Source of the DNA: Mycocentrospora acerina
Lineage: Eukaryota; Ascomycota; Dothideomycetes; Pleosporales
Length of the DNA: 64,000 nucleotides
Reading direction: 5' to 3'
NCBI GenBank assembly: GCA_022701365.1
Contig: JAKUHH010000041.1
Coordinates: 124,001-188,000 of the forward strand
The notes under the pieces were generated by a model. The model was not told the origin of the DNA. It saw only the letters and a program-made list of their open reading frames with translations, and did not search any database. Shown here in pieces: positions 12,001 to 22,957 of this stretch (position 1 is its first letter; every line of letters starts with the position of its first letter). The translations under genes and the position numbers were made by a program.

Positions 12001-13986
12001 CTGCGTGCCTTGGCCACGCAAAGCAAGGTATTCAAAGTGCACAGGCAGGGAACGGATTGGGTGCCATCGTAAGCTCATCATGCAACCTAGGTGTAGCTGC
12101 ATACGATGGCTTTCGGCTGATGGAGAAGCTCCAGGTCGCTAATTGATTGACAACCAAGCTCGCTCCTAATTAGCCGTACACCGAGCGAGACGGCGTACAC
12201 GGCAACAATTTACCAGCAGCAACAGATGCTTGCGAAAGGCAAGGCCGCCCTCCCGACAGCACCGAGTACAGGCTGGATTGCTGGTCGGTCAATGCAGTGT
12301 GTGTGCGCGTGAAATCCAGGTGTGCACGGCAGCTGGATGTGCGAGAGGGCGCCCTTCGGGTAGTAGTGTCACTCGCGGAAGTAACGGGACAAGACGCGTC
12401 GAAGCGTGTTCCTGGCTAGGAGGTGCCAGACGCAAAAAACGCCAACCTGATTCACGATGAGCGCCGAGCCAACCACCGTAACAGATACAGCTAGCGCAGG
12501 TGGAGCTGGGCATTTCGTGGCCCGTCGTTTTGTCAAACTAACTCAGGTCTGAACGTCTCACTCCTCACCTCTCACTTCTCTCCTTACATACCTCCCTCCC
12601 CACTACCGTCGAGCACGGAGTCTTGGATCGATGTGGTGGTGAGTGTTTCGGCCCCTTCCTCTCCATTAAACTCCCCTCTCCTGCTCTCGGTCCTCGCCCT
12701 CTCTCATCGAATAGGATCTCGAACGTACCCTGTACATTGACTTCCAATTCGCTCTCTCCTGTCAACTGTCCCATCTCCTCTCGCTGGACGCAGAGATAGC
12801 AACTCGCTGACCTCACCGTCCTCCGCTACACACTTCGGCTATCGACCTTGTCTCTCCTCTGACCCGACCTTGCAATTCTGCTGTGTCTTCGTGGATCATC
12901 TCTGTAGGTACCATCTCATTGTCTTTTCGCCTTGCTTGAGCCGTTTGTTATGTGTGGCCACAACCGTTGGGACCTCAGGTATTCGCTTTGCCAAGGATGT
13001 ATTTACTTCACCAACTCAACCTCGATGGCCTTGAGTCGGGTCTTTCAAAAGGCACGACCCGCAGACATAGAATTGAAGGGAAATGGTGTGTACAATAAAC
13101 AGACGGGCAAACGAGATATCGAATCCTCGACTCTCAAACTGCCGACTTGATTTGGGTTGACTTGAACCGTGTCAATCATCGAACTGCGGTTTTCCGGCAG
13201 TAAGGAATCATTCCTCCAACGCAAGTAAACCGGCGACGATACCCGTAATGATCCGCATTACCGCTGTCCCACTTTTACAATTCCTGGGTACATTGCATCG
13301 TCGCTTATGCACCCGCCCGCCTCGCTTTGATATCGTTCGTAAAAGTCGTCCTTGACTTCAGGAAGGCGACCGTCGGGCGCCGTGAATTCACCGCTTGTTG
13401 AGTTCGTACACCAAAATTCCCATGCGGTCTTTGCTGCGCTCTTTGTATCCCTCTCCGCGGCCACTCATTTCCGAGAAGCCCCGCTTCAATTCCAATACCA
13501 GGCCACGGACCATCATTTATTACTACACTTACCACTTATTTCCGTCGATCAGGCCTCCCTACGGAATTCGGCGCCGCCACATTCTCAAGCTTGTGCTGAC
13601 TTTCAACGTGCTATAGCTTCCTTCCACGCCTCACAATCAGTTGTTTCCTGCCAGCTGCTACTTGTCGTCCTTCGGAAAGTCGCATTTGATGTAAGAAATT
13701 CATCATCCTCGCATTTCGAATTGCTCATGCTTAATCCTTGCCTAGTCCCGATAGTCCGTACTGGGATTCCTGAATCCTGGCTCTTGGCACGTCTCACCCC
13801 TAGCGGACTCGTTAGCTCGTAGTCTGCCCCAAAGGAACCCTCCTTTTCGTCACACCGGTACAATATCAACCAGTCTGTTCCTGGATGCCATCAGCAAGGG
13901 TCTCGACTCTCACACCTTTTTTTTACTGTTCTCTCGTGTATTTTCACGTCTTCCACTCTTTATCGTAATCGTTTAATTCTTCCTGA
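9070..13986. other. Gene-poor region of about 4.9 kb
   Basis: I see no coding exon in any frame with recognisable protein character; all open frames are shorter than about 150 codons and none matches a family. From about 12,540 the + strand becomes rich in CT tracts, which fungal promoters and transcription starts often show, so the last 1-1.5 kb is probably promoter and leader of the G1 cyclin gene downstream. The rest (9.1-12.5 kb) holds nothing I can identify; a long non-coding RNA or a distal regulatory region is possible but unsupported. Confidence 0.5.
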
Positions 13987-14049
13987 GTACGTTCTGCCTT
14001 ATCCGCGGTTACAAGTCCTTCCGAATATGAACTGACTTGGACTGTGCAG
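13987..14049 (+). other. Probable 5'-UTR intron of the G1 cyclin gene
   Basis: A 63-nt segment has a strong donor (gtacgt), a branch-like actgac 18 nt before the end and a tgtgcag acceptor. It ends 164 nt before the cyclin ATG. No transcript data, so splicing is inferred. Confidence 0.55.
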
Positions 14050-14213
14050 GTTTTGCTAGGCATATCCCGCTTCTCAAGCTATCGGGACTAGAACCTACAG
14101 ACTCACTTAATACATCCAACTACAGACACTCTTTCCAATCGTTGCCTTTCGGGCTGTCATTCTCTACAACAAACCTACTACCGACTCTACCCGGAATCGA
14201 ACGTACACACACT

Positions 14214-15437
14214 ATGGCTTTTCAACAACAGCAACAGCCCCGCTATGGGCAATGCGACTCATTCTTCGTCGAGTCACAAGATGATGGTGTCTACGTCCTT
14301 CGTGCAGAGGCTCGGGAGCGTCAAAGGGCAATCGCAAGGATGCAACAACGAGCCTTGGCTGAAGAGCTATCCAGGCTGACTGCTGATGAATACCAAGAGG
14401 ATGTCGTAGAACACATGATCCACATGGAGTCGCAAACCCTGCCTGATGTCAACTCTATCGACATCCAGACCGAGATTCAGTGGTTCATGCGTCCATACTT
14501 GCTCGATTTCTTGGTTGAAGCCCATGCCGCCTTTCAGCTGCTTCCCGAAACTTTATTTCTTGCTGTCAACCTACTCGACCGCTATTGCTCGCGACGTGTC
14601 GTCTACAAGCGTCATTACCAGCTTGTCGGTTGCGCTGCCCTTCTGATTGCTGCAAAGTACGGTGATAAGAAGGATCGAGTTCCCACTGTGCGAGAATTGA
14701 AGTCCATGTGTTGCTCGCTCTACGAGGACGAGATGTTCACCCAGATGGAATGGCATGTACTCCAGACTCTCAACTGGGCGGTCGGACACCCTACTGTGGA
14801 TGCTTTCCTTCAGATTGCTTTGTCCGAAGCCCCATACGATGCAGAGGTTGAACATATGACTCTCTACATTGCTGAGATTGCTCTCTTCCACAAGGAGTTT
14901 GTCTCCACTCGTCCGTCTGTCCTCGCCAGATCCGCCCTTGCCCTCGCCCGGTGTGTTCTATCTCGACCACAAGCACGAACATCCGAGTGGGCCGGTGCCT
15001 ACGATGCGCAAACAGTGATTGGCCTGTCTAACCACTTGTATCAACCATCCCCTGTTCTATCCCGCAAGTACGGCTCGATGCATCTTTCTAACGTCTCTGC
15101 TACCGTCGATGAGTTCCTTCAGCGACAAGCCCAGATTGCGCGACGAGACGCAGCACCACCGACGCCTCCCCCGACGATCACCATCGAGGATGCAAAGCCT
15201 GTTGCCGATTTGTACGGACCACAGACACCTCCAAAGACTCCTTACGGCGCTGTGATGCACAATGGCTGCCTTACTCCTCCCATCACACCGGAAACAGAAC
15301 AATTCGGACATGTTAACGTTGTCAAGTCGCAACCCGTTCCAATGTACCCGTCAACACCTACTTCGGATCATGCTTCAAACATGCAACATCAAAGTCAATA
15401 CTACCACAGTACCTACTTGCATCCTCAGCAGATGTAA
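14214..15437 (+). CDS. G1/S cyclin (Cln/Puc1-type)
   Basis: A single exon codes 407 residues; the ATG at 14214 (MAFQQQQQPRYG) is the first in-frame ATG. The cyclin box starts about residue 60 (EYQEDVVEHMIHME) with the conserved blocks MRPYLLDFLVEAHAAFQL, ETLFLAVNLLDRYCSRR, LVGCAALLIAAKYGDKK and EMFTQMEWHVLQTLNW. A C-terminal cyclin fold follows (HMTLYIAEIALFHKEF). G1 cyclins activate the Cdk1-type kinase at START. The C-terminal tail is rich in Thr-Pro and Ser-Pro sites (PPTPPPT, GPQTPPKTP, CLTPPITPE), typical of phosphorylation-driven turnover. The long, possibly spliced leader hints at translational control. The Cln versus Puc1 assignment is by overall resemblance. Confidence 0.88.
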   Translation: MAFQQQQQPRYGQCDSFFVESQDDGVYVLRAEARERQRAIARMQQRALAEELSRLTADEYQEDVVEHMIHMESQTLPDVNSIDIQTEIQWFMRPYLLDFLVEAHAAFQLLPETLFLAVNLLDRYCSRRVVYKRHYQLVGCAALLIAAKYGDKKDRVPTVRELKSMCCSLYEDEMFTQMEWHVLQTLNWAVGHPTVDAFLQIALSEAPYDAEVEHMTLYIAEIALFHKEFVSTRPSVLARSALALARCVLSRPQARTSEWAGAYDAQTVIGLSNHLYQPSPVLSRKYGSMHLSNVSATVDEFLQRQAQIARRDAAPPTPPPTITIEDAKPVADLYGPQTPPKTPYGAVMHNGCLTPPITPETEQFGHVNVVKSQPVPMYPSTPTSDHASNMQHQSQYYHSTYLHPQQM

Positions 15438-16369
15438 TAGCCGAGCAAAGATAATGTGTAGCTGTCGCTTTGACCGTTTTTCAAAATTCCTAATGTCGAG
15501 GATCTCCCTTCGATATCCCGTTGTATCAATATATTGTGTATGAGCGTCTGAACCTGGTCATGTCTGGCATTTGTCAGAGTTTGTTTCGATCTTTCTGCGA
15601 TATCAAAGTTTCTCGTTTCTATTCCCCACATTTCCTTTGTCATACACCCGGACTGAAAAGCAGTTCAACATAGTCGATTACTTCGCTCGCAAGTGGCGAG
15701 CCTAGTGCGTTGGTCTCGGTCAGATTGGCATCCAATTTGGGATACAAGCTCCAACTAATAAGGATCACATAATCTGGGCTTCGGATACGAGTAGAGGAGT
15801 AAGCAACTCAGGCTCAAATTGATACATCGAGAGCACACCCAAGCTCACTCGCAACCGTTGTTTGCTTAAGCGAGCAGAGATACCCTTTTTCCAACTCCAT
15901 TGTTTTTCTCGCTTTCTTTCTATGCTCCCCGGAGTTGGTCTCTCTTTCTACATTTGTGTCCCCAATGAAATGGAAAAACACGGCGTGGTACAGGCTTGGA
16001 TATCCCGGCCTAGGTGGTGGAAGGGCTCAACCAGATTGTACTTGACAGCAGGGCTGAAAAGGCCTGATGACGAGCAGTAGCTATAGAAAATGGTCGCCTA
16101 ACAACGCGATTGACTGGTATTCCTTGATCCATTGTTCTGTGAGCGCTTGCACTTCAGGCCCCCATTCCTCTTGATGTTTCAGGTTTCAAGGTTACATGAG
16201 ATGCATGAAATCGAGTGGACACGTCGTGAGCTTCGCACCTAAAGTGCCGCAAGATGTTGCCCATTCGATGCATGTTTCATCGCGATCAATGCAATAACGT
16301 CTACTTTAAAGCAATCTGCGCGCATCAACGAAGATCCCCAGGTTTACTCACAGACTGATATTGACAAGT
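15438..16369. other. Intergenic region with no recognised gene
   Basis: Presumed 3'-UTR of the cyclin gene followed by the promoter of the small membrane protein gene. No exon, RNA gene or repeat recognised. Confidence 0.5.
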
Positions 16370-16909
16370 ATGGCTTCAGTAGGTACAACGCGCTGACACG
16401 GTTTTATCGGCGCTTAATTCATCTAACTTTTCAAGATCCTCCGTCCATTCTCAATCTCTACACCGGCGACTAAAGGCTACAAGCACCTCTCACCATACAT
16501 AGACAGTGATGCTACACTCGCCAACAACCATCTCTGTCCACGATATGCGGAGTGCGATCCAACCTCCGCACCACCCTCCCCTGCATCAATAGAAGCCTTT
16601 GATATACTAGATAGCATACCTTGGCGAAGAAGCTATATCTCCCTTAATGAGAGAGACACGCGAGAGCACACATACGAAGCATTTCGAAGGCGATGGAAGG
16701 CTAACAAGACACACATCATTGCCATACTGCTTTTGATTACTTTATTGGTGATTGGATGCATTGTCGGCGTACATGTGGCAATCACGCAGGAGAGAACAGC
16801 AACAACAGGGAAATGTTACATCCGCGGCGGAGGCGACAAGTGCAACCAGCCATCTTGGGCAAAATGCATTGCTCGCAATGGCCTCGGATACTGCGAAGGT
16901 GTCATGTGA
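16370..16909 (+). CDS. Small single-pass membrane protein with Cys-rich C-terminus, function unknown
   Basis: Predicted exons are 16370-16378 (ATGGCTTCA) and 16436-16909, joined over a 57-nt intron (gtaggt, branch atctaact, tcaag). The result is 160 residues. The exon-2 frame is open for 157 codons but has no early ATG and a stop directly upstream inside the intron, which is why the 9-nt first exon is proposed. About 105 polar residues (MASILRPFSISTPATKGY...) lead to a single strong hydrophobic segment (IIAILLLITLLVIGCIVGV). A 40-residue tail with four cysteines (GKCYIRGGGDKCNQ, KCIARNGLGYC) follows. This suggests a cytosolic N-terminus and a disulfide-bonded outer or luminal tail. I do not recognise the family. 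Long open frame, TM segment and splice signals support a real gene. Confidence 0.6.
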
Positions 16910-17870
16910 AGCTTGTACCTGCAAGGCGGAGATCGCCCCCAGAACGTCACTGCAAGATGGTGGCGCGGCAGACCTCCCGTCATTACCCCTTAAGCTTGCA
17001 GGGATGCCTTAGCAAGTGGCTGGAAGAGGCAAACAATATGGGTGGCGAGGTATTTGCATTGAACCCTTGAATTCGTTCTGTGCTGAGGTGATTGCTTTTT
17101 CGCGGCAACAGGGACGGCTGAAACCTTGATGGACGCCAGGCGCATGGGATCCAGTAGAGTGGTGTGTTGGTGGAATATGCAGGGGTGGCCTTGTGGCTTC
17201 TTTATTCCTAGGGATGTTGAGGATCTTCGAGGAAGGTGCGACACAAGAGTTGATAGTGGCCTACATTAGATTGGACATGATTTCTCGGATCTAGAGTGTT
17301 GTCACTGTTATTTGTTTGCCTGGCCATGACTCTCGTGGTGTGGAAGATAAGTATAGCCTGTCACGTGGGTTCAATCCTTGGGTTGTTTCTCGCTATGACG
17401 TTGGGGCGGTTTGGGTATGTCGTCTTAGGATGTGCGATACTACGATAGGACGGTTGGTGGTAACTGTTGTTCGTTGATGAGTGTTCCTTTATTTGCATGT
17501 TGCATGACACCTACTTTGATCCCAGCAACTCGCCTAGATGTTCTGTCATAATATCCAAACCTGCAAAAATGACAACCACATCATGACTCTCATAGTCATT
17601 GAACTTTAGGTATTGAAATGCGCAAGCAATTCCTGACGTGCACATCACCCAAGTGCACAAAATCCGGCTGTGAAGATACGTCAATGAGTTCGAAAGCTTG
17701 TTATCACAAAGCTACCCAATTACAGTCCTGGCGATCTTTCTAGCCACACACACTAGCCACTCAACCATCGCAATCAGGCCAATCGCTACCCTTCACTTCG
17801 CATCATCTCGGAGTTAGCTCTTAGCTAGACCGGCTCTCCGGAAAATATACGACATTGATCAGAACTCGAA
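16910..17870. other. Intergenic region with no recognised gene
   Basis: Short open frames only; none looks like a protein. Probably the 3' end of the small membrane protein gene and the promoter of the MFS gene. Confidence 0.5.
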
Positions 17871-19717
17871 ATGTCCATCACGAACAGCAGCGAGCCGCTG
17901 CTCACGCCAGCCGACGACGCTCCACATACACCACCAATGTCGTCTAGCAGTCCATCTCCCCCAAGCTTACCGGCTAGAAAACACCCAATATGGCCGTTGC
18001 TCTCGCTTCTCATTCTTATCCATCTATCTACGGCCCTATATACCCTTCCTCTCAATCGAGTGATTGAAAAGCGTCTCTGCCAGGAGCACTACGCGCGTCT
18101 TGACCCGCACTCCTTTCCTCCCAATGATGTCATCCCAGAAAAGGTTTGCAAAGTCGATGCTGTTCAGCGCCAGCTGGCCTGGCTACAGGGTATCATGGAG
18201 ACGACGCTCGTTGTTTGCGGTATGTGAATGCGGTCGTACTCGTGTTCATATTACTAAAACGTGTCGCTCCAGATTTCCTTGTGACGATCCCATTCAGCTT
18301 TGTTGCAGAAAAATGGGGTATCAGAGTTGTGCTTTGGTGCAACTTGGTTCCAAGAGTTTTCATGAGTATTTGGGCAATTCTGATCGGTGAGTCGTAAAGA
18401 GTGAGATTACAGCATGAATTGGGGAGCTGACCTTCTTTCAGGGCGTTATGCACATTTTATGCCAACGGCAACTATCATCGTGGGTCCGTTGTTGACGGTT
18501 TTGGGAGGAGAATGCGTCCTTCAATCAACAATATTCACTCTAACATCGGCATTGACGAACGAATATGTCCAGCGGTAAGTGGTACGCCGTGAAGACCAAG
18601 AAAACTAGGCTGATGAGGTTTAGAGCAACATTCTTCTCTTATATTAGCTCTACATCATATGTCGTCTCCTTTATAGGGCCTTCGCTCGCGGCGCTCACAA
18701 TGAGCTGGAGTTTGTGGCTGCCATTTTGGATCAATATCTTGCTCTTGCTAAGCGCGATCCCAATCATCAGACTGCTCCCGGATACTAGAAAATCTTCTAT
18801 GATTACGCCATCGTCAGCTGACATCAATAGTGGTGAAAGAGATGAAGCTGGATCGTTACTTCAAGAGCGATCCTTCAGTCCAGAAAGCCATTCCGATACG
18901 TTCAAATCGTTCCCTGGTCTCTATGATACCACAAAAGTAGCGGCGAAAAAGCTTGTGCATCTGGTGACTGGCCGCCAAAACTTTCAAGTCCTCCTCTGCT
19001 CGTTCTTCCTGACTGCTCTTGCAAGCTCAGACACTAAGCTTCTTGTACAATACATCTCGAAGAGATACGAGTGGACGTTTGCAGAGGTAAGTTTACACTA
19101 CTTGTTCCCCGCGTAGCAGAGACTTATACCCCAATAGGCTGGATACATGCTCTCCACGAAAGCTCTGGTAAATTTCGTACTGCTTGTTTACGTCGTTCCG
19201 CGTGCGATTCATGTGGCAATGTCTTCAAAATTGGTTCAAGGATCAGAGGTCCGCCTCAATTACCTCGGAGCTGAAACCAGCATCCTAATCTCAGTCTTTG
19301 GTGTCTTGTGCATAGCAGTGGCGTTCGAATTCTGGCTGCTACTTATTGGTATGTATTTTTTCTTTCATTCGATAGTACCCTATACTGATCTTAACAGCAC
19401 TTATCATATATGCCCTGGGATCCGCTCTTCCGGTGTTTACAATGTCGCTGGTCAAGTCACCACTTATTGCGGTTGCAAACTCCGATACTCAGGACTTCAG
19501 CATCGTCATGTTGACTAAGACGCTGGGGTCTCTTGTTGGAGCCCCGCTCATGACTGTTTTGTGGGTTTTGGCTATTAAGATTGGGGGTATGGGCTTGGGC
19601 CTGCCCTACCTTATATCTGCTGTAAGTGAGAAATCTTTGCATCTCATAGTATTTACTGACCTTCCGCAGTGCATATATTTGGCAGCTGCTTTCGTCGTGA
19701 CCCGTCTGCGAATCTAG
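17871..19717 (+). CDS. Major facilitator superfamily transporter
   Basis: Seven exons (17871-18219, 18273-18386, 18442-18574, 18624-19086, 19138-19348, 19398-19621, 19670-19717) give 513 residues; all six introns have GT-AG ends and every phase fits. A polar, Pro/Ser-rich N-terminus precedes the first helix (IWPLLSLLILIHLSTALYTL). About twelve hydrophobic segments follow, split by a polar central loop (SADINSGERDEAGSLLQERSF). The stretch GPLLTVLGGECVLQSTIFTL and the layout recall fungal MFS proteins of the SLC46/efflux type; the substrate cannot be told. The last exon codes only 15 residues. Neighbours give no clue to the substrate. Its 3' end converges on the next gene about 250 bp away. Confidence 0.82.
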
Positions 19718-19970
19718 TACTGATTTCCCGGATTGATATAAAATGGTATAAGAGCCTAGAGGCACTCGTCTCGGGTTTTCAGATCTCGTCCACTCATTAC
19801 AGTAACACTAATACCTGTGAATATATACGAATTTGCAGACCAAGAGTCACCAATTGCATCGAGAAAACCTTTACCTCAATCTAACCTAGGCTTGGCGCCC
19901 GAGGAAACAAATGATAGTTTAGAGGGTCTGTTAGTCCCAAAATACTATAGAGCACCTTCTCCAATCCCAT

Positions 19971-22957
19971 TTACCTCATCTTCTCTGCTCCCATGACCAC
20001 CAGATGTGCGACGATTATGCTTAATGCAACTAAATAGGCACTCACTCCAAAAGCGCCCTGAACATCAAACTTGTATACCGACCATAGAATGCCGAACAAC
20101 AGACTTGCCAGTATAAAGATAACATATACACCGAGAGTAATCATGTTGCTATTCCAATCTTCCTGATAGTATATTCCCCATCCCTCAGCCGGCTTTCCTA
20201 CTTTTCCTTGCAATTCTCCACATGTTCGCTTCGGCAACTGGTCAAGAATCCACGTGTCTTCTTCATGTGTCTGAGACGGGCAAGTCAATAGCATCAGAAG
20301 GTATTCTGGGGGAATCAGCGGATATGTTGGGGGCGGTCCGGGAACACAACGATACTCCGCAGTGGGAGATGGTTCGACTCTGTCCTTGGGTGGTATACAT
20401 TCGCAGGCAAGTAGTGCCGGATTATTGACGACGCAACACGAGTTGTGGTTTCGAACAATAACGCTACCACCTTTGGGCAGATGGAATTTCGTAAAATGTA
20501 TGCCTGTGACGCTTCTGAGAGAGAAAATTGAGAGGAAGCGTCCGCAGTGACGGAGATATTGTTGACGTAAGAAGCAAAGCAACTCTCGATCTGTGCTTAT
20601 ATTCTCCATTTGATCTTGTCTGAGGGTTTTTTGAAGTTGACCTCGGTGCATGCAGGCCATCAGATGAAGCGTTTGTTGTTGAGTGAAGTTGCTGTGAGGC
20701 GTGGTGCGTGTGGTTGTCATGGAAGATACGTTGTGCTGTGGCAGACATGACGAAGTGTCAAAGGTTCGTCCAAAAACAGATGAAAGCCTGTTGATTAAAT
20801 CTTGAACCCAAAGACGAGGGCGGGGCTTGATGTATTGTTGGTTGCCTACATGCTGGTTGAACGGAGCCCATTGTACCTTGATGTCTGCTGAACGCTCCAT
20901 GTTATAAATTAGCTCCGCGATGCCACCTGAACGGCATTCCACTACATCACTAAATATGTGATTGCCACATTTCTGTGCTTAGAATTAGTCAGAGCCCATG
21001 AGAGCCTCAGCATAGTTAGGATAAGAATGCAAGTACTCACACTTTGCCACCGAAGTCGCACCATGGCTGTTGCTAGAGGTGGTTCCAAAATCCCGGCAGC
21101 GGTGAAGAATCCATCCGTGATTAAAAAAATTGCATCGATTGCAAGGAATAAACAAGTTTTCAGGGTCAAATGAGTGCATGGTTTGCGGAAGAATGCGTCG
21201 AGAGCTTGCTCAATGTCGTTTACCCAAGATCCCCACGTTCTCACAGTCCTTACTTCTTTACCAACCGCTTCTATAGAGGATCGAAAATTCGACTGGGAGA
21301 TTTGGGGGTTTCCAGTTTTTGTAGTTTCTGACTTTAAAACCCGTGGCGACTTCGGCACGGTGGGAGATTGCGTCAGTGTGCGCAATGCCCTGTACATATC
21401 GCCCTGAATTCGAACATTGCGAGCAGTTTTGAAATATTGCAATCTGCGTCCATTAAATGGCCACCTTTCATCTATACTAACAGAGTTATTCTGTCGCTCT
21501 TCCTGATAACTTTGTCGCAGATCAATAAGCTCGTCAGGGTATATGCGAACAAAATTTCGGCTTTTCAATGCTAGTCCTGAAATTGAAGCTGCTGATCGAT
21601 AATTGGTATCCTCTCTCAAATTCTCCCAATGCTGTATCTTGTCAAGACCGACGAAATACTGAAATATCAAGTGGGATAGGGTTATGCTAAATTTTTCCGA
21701 ACTGGTACCATGCGGTGTCACGGAATCAATGAGTGATTTGCTCAATACATCCTGAAATAGTCCTGATTGGTAAGTATTGACAGGTGGAATCGAATCAAAA
21801 ATTTGGCGAATAGCCAGTCTTGGTGACGAACGACTGGCACAGTGTGACAAACTCAAACGTTTTTGTGACATTGTTAATTCCACATTGGTACCTTGAACAT
21901 TATATTCGCACAACCTGAGCATTATCCGATCATCCCTAGAGACAGTCAAATTTCCGGAGGCTGCTGCGGTGTGAATGATTGAAGATTTTTTGGCCATAAG
22001 AAGACCTATCGTTGCCCCTCTAAGATGCTTTGAATTCAAGACTAGAGAAGCCCAAGATGACTCCACAAGACTGTTGTCATTACTATACCGGGCAATAATT
22101 GATACCGTGGGGTAATTCTCGGGTAACGACCTTAATTCAAAGCCCATGCCTATTCCTGTCCATGGAAAGCTGTCGGTATCGTTTTGTACCACCCCAAATG
22201 ACTCAGCTCTGACGCGAAGAGAAAGGGTTGACGTGTATATAGACGTACTCAGTACAAAACTAGTTGTGTCCGAACGGAACATGCCATATCGTTCATCAAA
22301 GTTTTGCTGAAACCTATCTATACGAGGTGATCGGAGACGGCATGATTGTTGACGTGAGAGAATCGTTAGAGGTATCAAATTCTCCGACATACTATGCAAG
22401 GCATAGTCATACACTTCGAGCGAGAACTCAAGCTGCTTAGGCACTGAATCAGTTTTTTCCATCAAGTATCGCTGCAAGTCTCTTCGTGTCGGGTTTCTGG
22501 AGTTCCGGATTTTAAAGGCATACGGGGTTCTGCTGAGCATAAGCCAACGTAGTATCCTTATTGAATTTAAACGTATGTCTTTTTTTTCAACAAAGTCTAG
22601 ATGAAGGCCATCATCTTGGAAGTATCCAGGTTTGTTGACAAACCCACTGGTAATATCAGTGGGACATCCGTCGAAAGAGGAGATCGCCAACTCAGTGCGT
22701 TCTCGATATCGCCCAGGTTTCGCCTCAGTATCCTTGACTTTGTTTCCTTCAGAGAGCGAGGAAATGGCATAACTTTCCGGTAATTCATTATCGTCCGGCT
22801 GACTTTGATGCGAACTTGATTTCGCCTTGCGACTCTGGAAAAATCGCATAGCCTGTGCAGGGTCTATCCAGTCTTTAACAGTATAGTCGTCATACGGCAA
22901 CTCTTGCTGCTCGTCAGAGGTGACCTTATTGACGATTTCAGTATCTTCGATACCCAT
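19971..22957 (-). CDS. Large fungal membrane protein of unknown function
   Basis: Exons 22957-21041 and 20972-19971 give 972 residues. The 68-nt intron 21040-20973 (gtgagt, ctgacta, cacag) joins VRLRWQS to KCGNHIFS. Without it, the frame would end at a stop at 20942, which makes the locus look like two overlapping genes. The N-terminal 580 residues are soluble-looking, with a motif DWIDPAQAMRFF near the start. Two hydrophobic helices precede the splice (LKTCLFLAIDAIFLITDGFF, LATAMVRLRW). The C-terminus has GWGIYYQEDWNSNMIT followed by two more helices (FILASLLFGILWSVYKFDV, FGVSAYLVALSIIV). I recognise the GWGI.Y.E.W-two-helix ending as common in fungal hypothetical proteins but know no function. 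The ATG at 22957 (MGIEDTEIV) is the first in frame. Confidence 0.75.

Noticed and set aside
17350..17390. gggttcaatcc, like the T-loop of a tRNA
   Set aside because: No matching A box, acceptor stem or anticodon arm can be found within 90 bp on either side.
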